Shown here: one piece after another, positions 33,166 through 41,921 of the stretch | How the letters are laid out: each line of letters starts with the position of its first letter | Numbering within the stretch: position 1 is the stretch's first letter | DNA from: Rhizobium altiplani | GTDB lineage: Bacteria > Pseudomonadota > Alphaproteobacteria > Rhizobiales > Rhizobiaceae | Direction of reading: 5' to 3' | Assembly (NCBI RefSeq): GCF_001542405.1 | Contig: NZ_LNCD01000123.1 | Location: forward strand, 126,501 to 190,500 | Length of the DNA stretch: 64,000 nt | Made by a program: the position numbers and the translations under genes | The notes under the pieces: model-generated | What the model saw: only the letters and a program-made list of their open reading frames with translations | The model's database searches: none | Told to the model about the DNA's origin: nothing

Positions 33166-33822
33166 ATGCAAGGCGAATTGTTGAGGGAAGGCCAATTGCG
33201 GTCTTTCAGGGAAGACCAGCGGTCTCCCAAGGAACGGCTGAGGCCGGAGCGGTTAAGGACCGATTGCCCTGTCTTGTTGTCGGAGCGGCTCGTCATGCGC
33301 GCGCCGCACGAAGAAGATATCGACGCCCTTGCCCATCTCGCCAACAACGCCAAAGTCGCCACCATGGTGTCGCGCATGCCGCACCCGTACACGGCCAATG
33401 ATGCCGCCGACTTCGTGCGACGCACGAAAAAAGGCGAGATTGGCAAGTGCGTCTATGCGATCACCAAGGCCGAGAACGGTGCCTTTGTAGGGTGCTGCGG
33501 GGTCGAACCGCATCTTGACGGGCGGACCGTCGAGATCGGGTACTGGCTTGGAGAACCGTACTGGAATCAAGGCTTTATGACCGAGGCATGCCATGCTTTG
33601 GTCGATATGGTCTTTCGCACGCGGCAGGATGTCGATCAGATCGATGCTCGTTGCCGGGTGATGAACGTCGCTTCGCGGCGGGTCATCCAGAAGTGCGGTT
33701 TCCAGTTCCAGGGATCGGGGTTGGCGGCATCGCTGGCTCTCGGCAGCAATGTGCCCGTCGAATGGTACAGGCTCGACCGCAAGACCTGGATGTCGCTGAG
33801 AAGCTGGGGGAGCGTCCTATGA
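33166..33822 (+). CDS. GNAT family N-acetyltransferase (RimJ-like)
   Basis: A 218-residue acetyltransferase from the ATG at 33166, with GGAGGAC 5 nt upstream; the earlier in-frame ATG overlaps the terminator and is unlikely. SERLVMRAPHEEDID opens the domain, GYWLGEPYWNQGFMTEA is the acetyl-CoA-binding stretch, and NVASRRVIQKCGF is motif B. It probably acetylates a protein N-terminus or small amine. It overlaps the second GNAT gene as ATGA. Rhizobia keep this pair between rpmA and obgE. Confidence 0.88.
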   Translation: MQGELLREGQLRSFREDQRSPKERLRPERLRTDCPVLLSERLVMRAPHEEDIDALAHLANNAKVATMVSRMPHPYTANDAADFVRRTKKGEIGKCVYAITKAENGAFVGCCGVEPHLDGRTVEIGYWLGEPYWNQGFMTEACHALVDMVFRTRQDVDQIDARCRVMNVASRRVIQKCGFQFQGSGLAASLALGSNVPVEWYRLDRKTWMSLRSWGSVL

Positions 33823-34406
33823 ACGCGATCAGCCTTCAGAGACCCAGGAGCCAGTCGATGACGCCCGGCCCATTGCCGGTCATCACCACCGACCGGCTGG
33901 TGCTCCGCCCGCACAGGCTGAGCGATGCCGATGCGATCGCGGACACGCTGTCCGACTTCGCCGTTACCCGCATGCTCGCGCGCGTTCCTGCGCCTTATGA
34001 CAGGCAGGACGCACTCGACTGGCTGGTTCCGGTGACGGCGGGTGGCATGGCCGACTGGCAGTTTGCCATCACGACTGGCGACGACGCTCATATCGGCGTC
34101 GTCGCCATCGAGCTTCGCCATGGCCTTTGGCACCTCGGTTACTGGCTAAACCGCTTCTACTGGCGGCGCGGCTATATGAGCGAGGCGGTATCGGCCGTGC
34201 TGGAGCGCTTTTCGCGCCGTATGCCGGAGACGATGGTTCATTCCGGGGTCTTCGCGGACAACCCGGCTTCGTTGAAGCTGCAGGAAAGGCTCGGCTTCCG
34301 CATGACCGGTTGCAGCGAAATCTACAGCTTCGCGCGCAACACCATGGTCACGCATGTCGAGACGATGCTGAAGCCGGGTGCCCTGCAACAGGCCAGGATT
34401 GCTTGA
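33819..34406 (+). CDS. GNAT family N-acetyltransferase
   Basis: A 195-residue acetyltransferase whose ATG overlaps the previous stop. TTDRLVLRPHRLSDAD, GYWLNRFYWRRGYMSEA and NPASLKLQERLGF match the first GNAT block by block, so the pair is a diverged tandem duplication. The substrate is unknown. A stem-loop follows 9 nt after the stop. Confidence 0.88.
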   Translation: MNAISLQRPRSQSMTPGPLPVITTDRLVLRPHRLSDADAIADTLSDFAVTRMLARVPAPYDRQDALDWLVPVTAGGMADWQFAITTGDDAHIGVVAIELRHGLWHLGYWLNRFYWRRGYMSEAVSAVLERFSRRMPETMVHSGVFADNPASLKLQERLGFRMTGCSEIYSFARNTMVTHVETMLKPGALQQARIA

Positions 34407-34415
34407 GACGAATGC

Positions 34416-34442
34416 GAGGCGTCCCGATCGTCGGGGCGCCTC
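34416..34442 (+). terminator. Stem-loop after the GNAT pair
   Basis: GAGGCGTCCCGA and TCGGGGCGCCTC form a 12-position stem (one T:G pair) with a TCG loop. No T-run follows, so it may only slow transcription. The remaining 34443-34679 has no gene and must hold the obgE promoter; TTGACC with TATATC 15 nt later (about 34610-34636) is a weak candidate. Confidence 0.55.
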
Positions 34443-34679
34443 AACCCCACCTAATAACGACCCAGATGCGGAAATGGTCGGAGCTACGTCGATCTTCGCG
34501 GATTTCAGGTTGCTGGATGCGATGATGTTGCCGAACGGTCGAGGTCGTAGATACCATCAAGACCGCAGCCGTACTGTATGCTATAGCTCGCAAACCTCAC
34601 GATAATCCTTTGACCTCCGATTGAACCGCCTATATCGAAAGCGGCAAGAGGAGCGATGAACGGCCACAATGGAAGTAAG

Positions 34680-35762
34680 ATGAAATTTCTCGACGAAGCA
34701 AAAGTCTACATCAAGTCCGGAGACGGCGGCGCGGGCAGCGTCTCGTTCCGACGCGAGAAGTTCATCGAGTTTGGTGGCCCCGATGGCGGTGACGGCGGAC
34801 GCGGCGGTGATGTCTGGGTCGAGGCGGTCAACGGACTCAATACACTGATCGACTTCCGCTACCAGCAGCACTTCAAGGCCAAGATCGGTACGCACGGGAT
34901 GGGCAGGGACCGTACCGGCGCCAATGGTGAGCACGTGACGCTTAAGGTGCCCGTCGGCACGCAGATTTTCGAAGAAGACAAGGAAACGCTGATTTGCGAT
35001 CTCACCGAGGAAGGCCAACGCTACCGGCTCGCTACCGGCGGCAATGGTGGCTTCGGAAATGCGCACTTCAAATCCTCGGTCAACCAGGCGCCGGACTGGG
35101 CCAATCCCGGTCTTCCCGGTGAGGAAAAGACAATCTGGCTGCACTTGAAGCTGATTGCAGACGCTGGCCTTGTTGGATTGCCGAATGCCGGCAAGTCCAC
35201 GTTCCTTGCAGCCGTCACCCGTGCCCGGCCGAAGATTGCAAATTATCCCTTTACGACATTGCACCCGAACCTGGGTGTCGCGACCGTTGACGGGCAGGAA
35301 TTCGTCCTTGCCGACATTCCGGGGCTGATCGAAGGCGCGCATGAAGGAGTCGGGATCGGTGACCGCTTCCTCGGCCACGTCGAGCGTACGCGCGTTCTGT
35401 TGCATCTCGTTTCCTCGCAAGAGGAAAAGGTCGGCAAGGCCTACACGACCGTCCGGCGCGAACTCGAGGCCTATGGCAGTGATCTTGGCGAAAAGGTCGA
35501 GATCGTCGCCCTGTCGCAGATCGACGTTCTCGATGACGCCACGCTGAAGAAGAAGACGAAGGAACTGGCCAAGGCCTGCGGCAAGACGCCGTTCCAGATT
35601 TCCGCGGCGACGGGCAAGGGCATGACGGAAGTGCTGCGAGCCTTGCGGGATGTGATTGTCGAGGCGAATGCCGGCGGGGCGGAAAAGCTCGCCAAGGCAC
35701 CGAAGCTCCGCCATCGCGATACGGTGTCGGATGATGAAGGCGAGGCCCATGACGACGCGTAA
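34680..35762 (+). CDS. obgE: GTPase ObgE/CgtA
   Basis: A 360-residue essential GTPase in 50S ribosome assembly and the stringent response. The Gly-rich Obg fold (about 1-157; SGDGGAGSVSFRREKF, GGPDGGDGGRGGDV) is followed by the G-domain with G1 GLPNAGKST, G3 ADIPGLIEG and G4 SQIDVLD. The start at 34680 (MKFLDEAKV) is the conserved family N-terminus, with GGAAGTAAG before it; ATG 34656 has AGGAG only 2 nt away. It overlaps proB by 14 nt. Confidence 0.96.
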   Translation: MKFLDEAKVYIKSGDGGAGSVSFRREKFIEFGGPDGGDGGRGGDVWVEAVNGLNTLIDFRYQQHFKAKIGTHGMGRDRTGANGEHVTLKVPVGTQIFEEDKETLICDLTEEGQRYRLATGGNGGFGNAHFKSSVNQAPDWANPGLPGEEKTIWLHLKLIADAGLVGLPNAGKSTFLAAVTRARPKIANYPFTTLHPNLGVATVDGQEFVLADIPGLIEGAHEGVGIGDRFLGHVERTRVLLHLVSSQEEKVGKAYTTVRRELEAYGSDLGEKVEIVALSQIDVLDDATLKKKTKELAKACGKTPFQISAATGKGMTEVLRALRDVIVEANAGGAEKLAKAPKLRHRDTVSDDEGEAHDDA

Positions 35763-36918
35763 GTCGCTTGAGCGCTATCGCCGCATCGTCATTAAAATCG
35801 GCTCGGCTCTCCTCGTCGATCGCAAGACCGGTCTGAAGAAGGCGTGGCTCGACGCAATGTGCCGCGATATTGCGGCCCTGAAGGCCAAGGGCGTCGACGT
35901 CCTCGTTGTTTCGTCCGGCGCGATTGCTCTCGGCCGTTCGGTCCTCGATCTCCCTTCGGGAGCCCTGAAGCTCGAAGAAAGTCAAGCATCGGCGGCCGTC
36001 GGCCAGATCGCTCTGGCGCGTGCCTGGTCGGAAAGTCTGTCCCACGACGAGATCGTTGCTGGCCAGATCCTGTTGACGCTCGGCGATACGGAAGAGCGCC
36101 GTCGCTATCTCAACGCGCGTGCCACCATCAATCAGCTCCTGAAGATCGGCGCCGTGCCGATTATCAACGAGAATGATACCGTTGCTACCAGCGAAATTCG
36201 CTACGGCGACAATGATCGCCTGGCTGCGCGGGTCGCGACCATGACCGGTGCTGATCTGCTGATTCTGCTGTCCGATATTGACGGTCTCTATACGGCGCCG
36301 CCGCACCTCGATCCGCAGGCGGAATTTCTTGCCACGATCGCCGAGATCACGCCTGAAATCGAAGCGATGGCGGGTGGCGCTGCGTCCGAGCTGTCGCGTG
36401 GCGGCATGCGCACCAAGATCGACGCCGGCAAGATTGCGACGACGGCCGGCTGCGCAATGATCATCGCCTCAGGCAAGGCGGACAGCCCGCTCTCGGCGAT
36501 CGAGAATGGGGCGCGCTCCTCTTGGTTTGCTCCTTCAGGGACGCCCGTCGCGGCGCGAAAGACGTGGATTGCTGGCCAGTTGCAGCCGGCGGGCGAACTC
36601 CACGTCGACGAGGGTGCCGTTGTTGCGCTCGGCGCCGGCAAGAGCCTGCTTCCTGCCGGGGTTCGCAAGGTCGTCGGGCTTTTCAGCCGCGGCGATACGG
36701 TGGCGATCGTCGGCCCGCATGGTCGGGAGATCGCGCGCGGACTTGCTGGCTACGATGCCGAAGAGGCGCGGCAGATTACCGGCCGCAAGTCGACGGAGAT
36801 CGAGGCAATCCTCGGCTATGCGGGACGTGCGGCAATGATCCATCGCGATGACATGGTGATGACGTCGCAGATCAGTTCAAAATCGGAAAGGCAGAAGAAG
36901 GACACAAGCTATGCTTGA
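35749..36918 (+). CDS. proB: Glutamate 5-kinase
   Basis: A 389-residue enzyme that phosphorylates glutamate, the first step of proline synthesis. The amino-acid kinase domain (about 10-260) has VIKIGSALLVD, VVSSGAIALGR, INENDTV and LSRGGMRTKIDAGK. A C-terminal PUA domain covers about 285-370. The ATG at 35749 (MTTRKSLERYRRI) lies inside the end of obgE in another frame, so expression is coupled. The longer upstream frame is an obgE shadow. Confidence 0.96.
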   Translation: MTTRKSLERYRRIVIKIGSALLVDRKTGLKKAWLDAMCRDIAALKAKGVDVLVVSSGAIALGRSVLDLPSGALKLEESQASAAVGQIALARAWSESLSHDEIVAGQILLTLGDTEERRRYLNARATINQLLKIGAVPIINENDTVATSEIRYGDNDRLAARVATMTGADLLILLSDIDGLYTAPPHLDPQAEFLATIAEITPEIEAMAGGAASELSRGGMRTKIDAGKIATTAGCAMIIASGKADSPLSAIENGARSSWFAPSGTPVAARKTWIAGQLQPAGELHVDEGAVVALGAGKSLLPAGVRKVVGLFSRGDTVAIVGPHGREIARGLAGYDAEEARQITGRKSTEIEAILGYAGRAAMIHRDDMVMTSQISSKSERQKKDTSYA

Positions 36919-38194
36919 TACGGTTGCGCGGAGCCCTGACATTGACGCGCTGATGAATGACATCGGCCGCAAGGCCAAGGCTGCGGCGCGACCGTTGGGC
37001 TTTGCGTCCACTGAGGCCAAAAACAAGGCGCTGAACGCCATGGCGGATGCGATCCTCGCCAACAAGGATCACATCCTCGCCGAGAATGCCAAGGATCTGA
37101 AAGATGTCGCCGGCACGGACATGCTCGCATCCTTCGTTGATCGTCTGACACTGACCGACAAGCGCATTGCCGAGATGGCCGAGGGTATCCGCGCGATCGC
37201 GGCGCTGAAGGATCCGGTCGGCGAGCTGATCGCTGTCTGGGAACGCCCGAATGGACTGAAGATCGAGCGCGTTCGGACGCCGCTCGGTGTTATCGGTGTG
37301 ATCTTCGAGAGCCGCCCGAACGTCACGGCGGATGCCGGTGCGCTGTGCCTGAAAGCCGGCAATGCTGTCATTCTGCGTTGTGGTTCGGACTCGCGGCGCT
37401 CATCGCACGCAATTCATGCCTGCCTTGTACAGGGCCTGAAGGCCGCGGGACTTCCCGAGCATGCCATTCAGCTCGTGCCGACAACCGATCGAGCTGCCGT
37501 CGGCGCGATGCTGCGCGGATTGGATGGTGCGATCGACGTTATCGTTCCGCGCGGCGGCAAGAGCCTTGTTGCGCGTGTCCAGAACGAGGCGAGGGTGCCC
37601 GTCTTCGCGCACCTTGAAGGGCTTTGCCATATCTATGTGGATGCATCCGCTGATCTCGACATGGCCACGGAGATCGTCGTCAACGCCAAAATGCGGCGCA
37701 CCGGTATCTGCGGTGCAGTGGAAACGATTCTCGTCGACAGCGCTGCGGCCAAGACTCATCTTCGCCCGCTGCTGGAGGCCCTTGCGGGAGCCGGTTGCGA
37801 AATCCGCGGTTCGGCTGCGGTCGTTCAAGCAATGCCTGGCGTGAAGGCAGCCACCGAGGAGGACTGGTCGACCGAGTATCTGGATGCCATCGTTTCGGTT
37901 GCTGTCGTCGATGGCATTTCGGGTGCGATAGAGCACATCCAGGCCTATTCCTCGAACCACACCGAGGCAGTGATTGCCGACGATCCTGATGTGGTGCAGA
38001 GGTTCTTCACCGAGGTTGATTCCGCGATCCTGCTGCACAATGCATCGACACAGTTTGCCGATGGCGGCGAGTTCGGAATGGGTGCCGAGATCGGCATTGC
38101 GACCGGCAAGATGCATGCCCGTGGCCCTGTCGGTGTCGAGCAGCTCACCTCCTTCAAATACCGTGTGCACGGCACCGGACAGACCCGGCCCTGA
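36911..38194 (+). CDS. proA: Glutamate-5-semialdehyde dehydrogenase
   Basis: A 427-residue NADPH-dependent reductase of gamma-glutamyl phosphate, the second proline step. It has the aldehyde-dehydrogenase fold with the catalytic cysteine in RRTGICGAVET, and GVIFESRPNV plus the C-terminal FGMGAEIGIATGKMHARGPVG are ProA blocks. It overlaps proB by 8 nt, and nadD starts one base after its stop. Confidence 0.97.
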   Translation: MLDTVARSPDIDALMNDIGRKAKAAARPLGFASTEAKNKALNAMADAILANKDHILAENAKDLKDVAGTDMLASFVDRLTLTDKRIAEMAEGIRAIAALKDPVGELIAVWERPNGLKIERVRTPLGVIGVIFESRPNVTADAGALCLKAGNAVILRCGSDSRRSSHAIHACLVQGLKAAGLPEHAIQLVPTTDRAAVGAMLRGLDGAIDVIVPRGGKSLVARVQNEARVPVFAHLEGLCHIYVDASADLDMATEIVVNAKMRRTGICGAVETILVDSAAAKTHLRPLLEALAGAGCEIRGSAAVVQAMPGVKAATEEDWSTEYLDAIVSVAVVDGISGAIEHIQAYSSNHTEAVIADDPDVVQRFFTEVDSAILLHNASTQFADGGEFGMGAEIGIATGKMHARGPVGVEQLTSFKYRVHGTGQTRP

Positions 38195-38195
38195 C

Positions 38196-38825
38196 GTGAT
38201 CAACGACGAAATCGACCGGCGCCATCTTCGGATGCCGCATAGCGAGCGGGGCATGGTGGTCGGTCTTTTCGGCGGTTCGTTCAATCCGCCGCATGACGGA
38301 CATGCGCTGGTTGCAGAAATCGCGATCAAGCGGCTTGGCCTCGACCAGCTTTGGTGGATGGTCACGCCCGGGAATCCGCTGAAGGATCGGCGGCACCTGC
38401 TGCCGCTTGTCGAGCGCATCGCTCTGAGCGAGCGGCTTGCCCGACATCCCTCGATCAAGGTCACGGCGTTCGAACGCGATTTCGCGACGAGCTTCACGGC
38501 AAACACGCTGGCGCGCGTCAAGGCGCGCAACCCGCATGTCCATTTCATCTGGATCATGGGGGCCGACAGCCTGAAAACTTTCCATCAGTGGCAACGCTGG
38601 CAGGATATCGTCAACACATTTCCGATTGCCGTGATCGACCGCCCGGGCTCCACGCTGTCGTTCCTGTCATCGAAGATGGCGAGGACGTTCGATTTTGCCC
38701 GCGTTGACGAAGATGATTCCCGCGCGCTCTGGAAGAGCCAGGCACCAGCCTGGACGTTCATACACGGTCCGCGCTCCAGTCATAGCTCGACGGCTATCCG
38801 CGCTACGAACGGCACCGTAAAATAG
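38196..38825 (+). CDS. nadD: Nicotinate-nucleotide adenylyltransferase
   Basis: A 209-residue enzyme making deamido-NAD from nicotinate mononucleotide and ATP. The nucleotidyltransferase motif is GLFGGSFNPPHDGHAL, and the second signature near the end is SHSSTAIR. WWMVTPGNPLKDR is also typical. GTG at 38196, one base after the proA stop, is chosen because it gives the N-terminal extension found in rhizobial NadD. ATG at 38232 is an alternative; neither has a clear ribosome site, so coupling with proA is likely. A convergent sRNA lies downstream. Confidence 0.93.
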   Translation: MINDEIDRRHLRMPHSERGMVVGLFGGSFNPPHDGHALVAEIAIKRLGLDQLWWMVTPGNPLKDRRHLLPLVERIALSERLARHPSIKVTAFERDFATSFTANTLARVKARNPHVHFIWIMGADSLKTFHQWQRWQDIVNTFPIAVIDRPGSTLSFLSSKMARTFDFARVDEDDSRALWKSQAPAWTFIHGPRSSHSSTAIRATNGTVK

Positions 38826-38847
38826 TTCGACTTTTCAGGGAAGACCT

Positions 38848-38976
38848 ACAAATGAAAAGCCCGACGGGGGAGGAGATCCGTCGGGCTTCGTAAACTCGAT
38901 CGACAACTGGGAGGAGGAGTGTTGTCGATCCTATCCAACGGCTTTGGGAGGAGGAGATCGCCGTTCGATGAGTGCG
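38848..38976 (-). ncRNA. Small RNA with three anti-Shine-Dalgarno hairpins (alpha-r14 / cuckoo-type)
   Basis: On the minus strand three hairpins follow each other, each showing a C-rich loop. The first is AACGGC/GCCGTT (38937-38965) with loop containing CTCCTCCTCCC. The second is GATCGACAAC/GTTGTCGATC (38898-38930), a perfect 10-bp stem with ACTCCTCCTCCCA. The third is AGCCCGACGG/CCGTCGGGCT (38858-38887) with ATCTCCTCCC, followed by TTTTCATTTG as terminator. The loops are complementary to Shine-Dalgarno sequences. I recall this pattern from the rhizobial alpha-r14 (NfeR1) and Rhodobacter CcsR/cuckoo RNAs. A CTATGG box at 38987-38982 would place the 5' end near 38976. The 3' hairpin may also terminate nadD transcription. 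Confidence 0.82.
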
Positions 38977-39253
38977 TTGTACCATAGTCCCCGGATTCTT
39001 GAAGCGGGTCCATTGCATTGCAGCAATGCGCTGCAAGCATGGCCGTAGCCATAAGCCTCCTCGTTTTTGCCCAATTCTTTGGCATCCGAGACGATTTTCG
39101 TCGAGATTTCAAACTCCTGTCGGTTCCCCCCCTAAATTCTCGCCGTTTTGGGAACTGGGATCTCCGCAGTCATGCGCATCACGAATGTGTGAAGTCTGAG
39201 ACGCGCAGACGGTTATGCTTGTCAAAATATAGCGCTAGCCAAGTCGCAAGCGA
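38977..39253. other. Noncoding region upstream of modA
   Basis: About 280 nt with no gene. It should hold the sRNA promoter (minus strand) and the modA promoter (plus strand). An ATATAGCG half-site (39227-39234) lies everted relative to the CGTTATAT half-site at 39254. Confidence 0.5.
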
Positions 39254-39277
39254 CGTTATATTTCTACAGATATTTCC
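39254..39277 (+). promoter_or_regulatory. Candidate ModE operator upstream of modA
   Basis: CGTTATAT, 8 nt, then ATATTTCC. The first half and the 8-8-8 spacing match the E. coli modA operator as I remember it (CGTTATAT-N8-ACATAACG); the second half is degenerate. It ends 18 nt before the modA ATG, where a bound repressor would block expression. Confidence 0.5.
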
Positions 39278-39295
39278 AAAGCTTCGGGAGAGATC

Positions 39296-40081
39296 ATGCA
39301 CAGTCGTCGCCAATGGATGAAGTTTGCCGTCACAGCCATTTCGGCTGTCTTCTTAGGCGTTGCCGCAACGCCAGCCGCCGCTGCGGAAAAGGTCAGCGTT
39401 TTTGCAGCGGCCAGCCTGAAGAACGCCCTTGATGCAGCGAATGCGGCGTGGGCGAAGGAAGCCGGCAAGGAGGCTGTCGCCTCGTATGCTGCAAGCTCCG
39501 CGCTTGCAAAGCAGATTGAAGGCGGCGCACCCGCCGACATCTTCATCTCCGCCGACCTGGACTGGATGGACTATCTTGCGAAGAAGAATCTGATCAAGGC
39601 CGACAGCCGGTCCAATCTTTTGGGTAACCGAATCGTACTTGTCGCAACCAAGGACCACGCCAAGCCGGTCGAGATCAAAAAGGGTTTCGAGCTCGCCACT
39701 CTGCTCGGTGATGGCAAGCTTGCCATGGGTGAGGTGAAGTCGGTTCCGGCCGGCAAGTACGGCAAGGCTGCGCTTGAAGCGCTTGGCGTCTGGCCCTCGG
39801 TTGAGGCGAAGGTTGCCGGTGCTGAAAGTGTTCGTGCAGCGCTGGCGTTGGTATCGCGCGGCGAGGCGCCCTATGGCGTTGTCTACCAGACCGACGCCTC
39901 CGCGGATCCGGGCGTTGCCGTTGTCGGCACCTTCCCGGCGGATTCGCATCCTCCGATCATTTATCCGGTCGCCGTTCTTTCCGAGAGCAAGAACCCGGAT
40001 GCCGCGGCATACCTCGACTTCCTGAAATCTGAAAAGGCGGCTCATTTCTTTACCGAGCAAGGCTTCACCATCTTGAAATGA
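39296..40081 (+). CDS. modA: Molybdate ABC transporter substrate-binding protein
   Basis: A 261-residue periplasmic binding protein with a signal peptide ending near ATPAAAA (about residue 29). KVSVFAAASLKNAL and SSALAKQIEGGAPADIFISAD are the molybdate-binding blocks of ModA. VPAGKYGKAALEALGVW and GVVYQTDA are also family blocks. It delivers molybdate or tungstate to ModB. The ATG at 39296 follows GGGAGAGATC. First gene of modABC, but a terminator-like hairpin separates it from modB. Confidence 0.95.
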   Translation: MHSRRQWMKFAVTAISAVFLGVAATPAAAAEKVSVFAAASLKNALDAANAAWAKEAGKEAVASYAASSALAKQIEGGAPADIFISADLDWMDYLAKKNLIKADSRSNLLGNRIVLVATKDHAKPVEIKKGFELATLLGDGKLAMGEVKSVPAGKYGKAALEALGVWPSVEAKVAGAESVRAALALVSRGEAPYGVVYQTDASADPGVAVVGTFPADSHPPIIYPVAVLSESKNPDAAAYLDFLKSEKAAHFFTEQGFTILK

Positions 40082-40111
40082 TTGCGAATTCTCGCACGAA
40101 GACATAGCGTG

Positions 40112-40145
40112 AGAAGGCCCGTCGATACGGGCCTTCTATTTTTGG
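40112..40145 (+). terminator. Terminator-like hairpin between modA and modB
   Basis: AGAAGGCCCG and CGGGCCTTCT form a perfect 10-bp stem with a 6-nt loop, followed by ATTTTTGG. It probably lowers modBC transcription relative to modA, as binding proteins are needed in excess. Confidence 0.8.
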
Positions 40146-40155
40146 AGAGAATGGC

Positions 40156-40857
40156 TTGGACGCACTCGGCCTGAGCGATGATGAATGGACGGCAATCTTG
40201 CTCAGCCTGCGCGTGTCGGTGGTGGCGATGCTGGCCAGCCTGCCATTCGGCATCGGCGTTGCCCTGCTGCTGGCGCGCGGCCGGTTTTGGGGTAAGTCGA
40301 TTCTGAATGGTGTCGTCCATCTGCCGCTGATCCTGCCGCCTGTTGTCACGGGCTTCATTTTGCTGATCCTTTTCGGGCGGCGCGGGCCGATCGGCAGCTT
40401 TCTCGATTACTATTTCGGCATCGTGTTTTCGTTTCGCTGGACAGGTGCCGCGCTCGCGTGCGGGGTCATGGCTTTTCCGTTGATGGTGCGCAGCATCCGG
40501 CTCTCGATCGAAGCGGTCGATCGAAAGCTGGAGGAGGCAGCCGGCACCTTGGGAGCCAGCCCATTCTGGGTTTTCATGACGATAACATTGCCACTTACCC
40601 TGCCTGGCATCATAGCAGGAATGATCCTTTCCTTTGCGAAGGCAATGGGGGAGTTCGGCGCGACGATTACCTTCGTTTCCAACATCCCGGGGGAAACGCA
40701 GACCCTTTCAGCGGCGATCTATTCCTTTACGCAGGTCCCGGGCGGTGATGCCGGCGCCCTGCGGTTGACGCTCGTCGCTATCGTGATTTCGATGGCCGCC
40801 TTGCTTGCCTCGGAATTGCTGTCGCGCATCGTCGGCCGGAGGATTGATCCGGAATGA
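40156..40857 (+). CDS. modB: Molybdate ABC transporter permease
   Basis: A 233-residue inner-membrane permease with about five helices and the EAA loop (LEEAAGTLGASPFWVFMTITLP). GEFGATITFVSNIPGETQTL is the ModB C-terminal block. The start is TTG at 40156 with GGAGAG about 9 nt upstream; no in-frame ATG fits. It overlaps modC by 4 nt (ATGA). Confidence 0.94.
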   Translation: MDALGLSDDEWTAILLSLRVSVVAMLASLPFGIGVALLLARGRFWGKSILNGVVHLPLILPPVVTGFILLILFGRRGPIGSFLDYYFGIVFSFRWTGAALACGVMAFPLMVRSIRLSIEAVDRKLEEAAGTLGASPFWVFMTITLPLTLPGIIAGMILSFAKAMGEFGATITFVSNIPGETQTLSAAIYSFTQVPGGDAGALRLTLVAIVISMAALLASELLSRIVGRRIDPE

Positions 40858-41921
40858 CGCTTGTCGTGAAAGCAAAACAGCGGCTTGGCGCATTCGCGCT
40901 CGATGCCACCTTTACCTCGGGGCGCGGGATCACCGCGCTTTTCGGCCGTTCCGGCTCTGGTAAGACGTCGATGATCCGCATCATTGCCGGGTTGGCGCGG
41001 CCCGACGCGGGCCAGGTCGTCCTCGACGGCGAAGTCCTGACAGATACCGAGCGGCGGATCTTTGTCGCCAAGCATCGACGGAGGTTCGGTTATGTCTTCC
41101 AGGAGGCGCGGCTGTTCCCGCACCTCAGTGTCGGTCACAACCTGTCCTATGGCCGGTGGTTTGCCAGAGCCACCAGTTCGGCAGAGGGATTGGATCATAT
41201 TGTTTCGTTGCTGGGCATCGAAAGCCTGCTCGAGCGCAGACCGGAAAAGCTCTCCGGTGGCGAGAAGCAGCGCGTTGCCATTGGGCGAGCCCTGCTTTCG
41301 GCTCCCCGTCTGCTGTTGATGGATGAGCCGCTGGCGGCGTTGGATGAGGCGCGAAAAGCCGAGATCATGCCCTATCTTGAGCGCCTGTGCGACGAGATGG
41401 ACATTCCGATCGTCTATGTCAGTCATTCGATCGCCGAAGTAGCACGCCTCGCCAATCAGGTCGTCGTCATGCGTGATGGACAGGTGGAGGCCGTCGGCTC
41501 GGCCGTGGATGTGTTAAGCCATCCGCCGGCCTCATTCGAGCGGCGCGATGCGGGGGCTCTTCTTGAAGGGATGGTGGAGAGCCTCGACGTGCAGCACCGC
41601 ATAGCGACAATTGCCCTGAAATCAGCTCGGCTTCACGTCCCGGGAGCGATGCTAAACCTCGGCAAGCCCGTTCGCGTCCGCATTCCGTCTCGCGACGTGA
41701 TGCTGGCAATGAAAAAGCCGGAAGCCCTGAGCGCGCTCAACGTGCTTGAAGGTACCGTTCAGAACATGTCGCAGGCAGACGACGCCACCATTGACGTTCT
41801 CGTCGATTGCGGTGGGGACGCCATTCTTTCCCGGATCACAAGCTTCTCGGCAGAGCGGCTGGGCGTGCGGATAGGGTCGCCTGTTTTTGCCGTGATAAAG
41901 ACCGTCGCCCTTGAACCATGA
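40854..41921 (+). CDS. modC: Molybdate ABC transporter ATP-binding protein
   Basis: A 355-residue ABC ATPase. Walker A is GRSGSGKTS, the signature LSGGEKQRVAIGRALL, Walker B LLLMDEPLAALD, and the switch His is in YVSHSIAEV. A C-terminal TOBE/MOP domain (about 290-350) binds oxyanion and can inhibit the pump. Its stop abuts the modE stop with no spacer. Confidence 0.95.
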   Translation: MTLVVKAKQRLGAFALDATFTSGRGITALFGRSGSGKTSMIRIIAGLARPDAGQVVLDGEVLTDTERRIFVAKHRRRFGYVFQEARLFPHLSVGHNLSYGRWFARATSSAEGLDHIVSLLGIESLLERRPEKLSGGEKQRVAIGRALLSAPRLLLMDEPLAALDEARKAEIMPYLERLCDEMDIPIVYVSHSIAEVARLANQVVVMRDGQVEAVGSAVDVLSHPPASFERRDAGALLEGMVESLDVQHRIATIALKSARLHVPGAMLNLGKPVRVRIPSRDVMLAMKKPEALSALNVLEGTVQNMSQADDATIDVLVDCGGDAILSRITSFSAERLGVRIGSPVFAVIKTVALEP

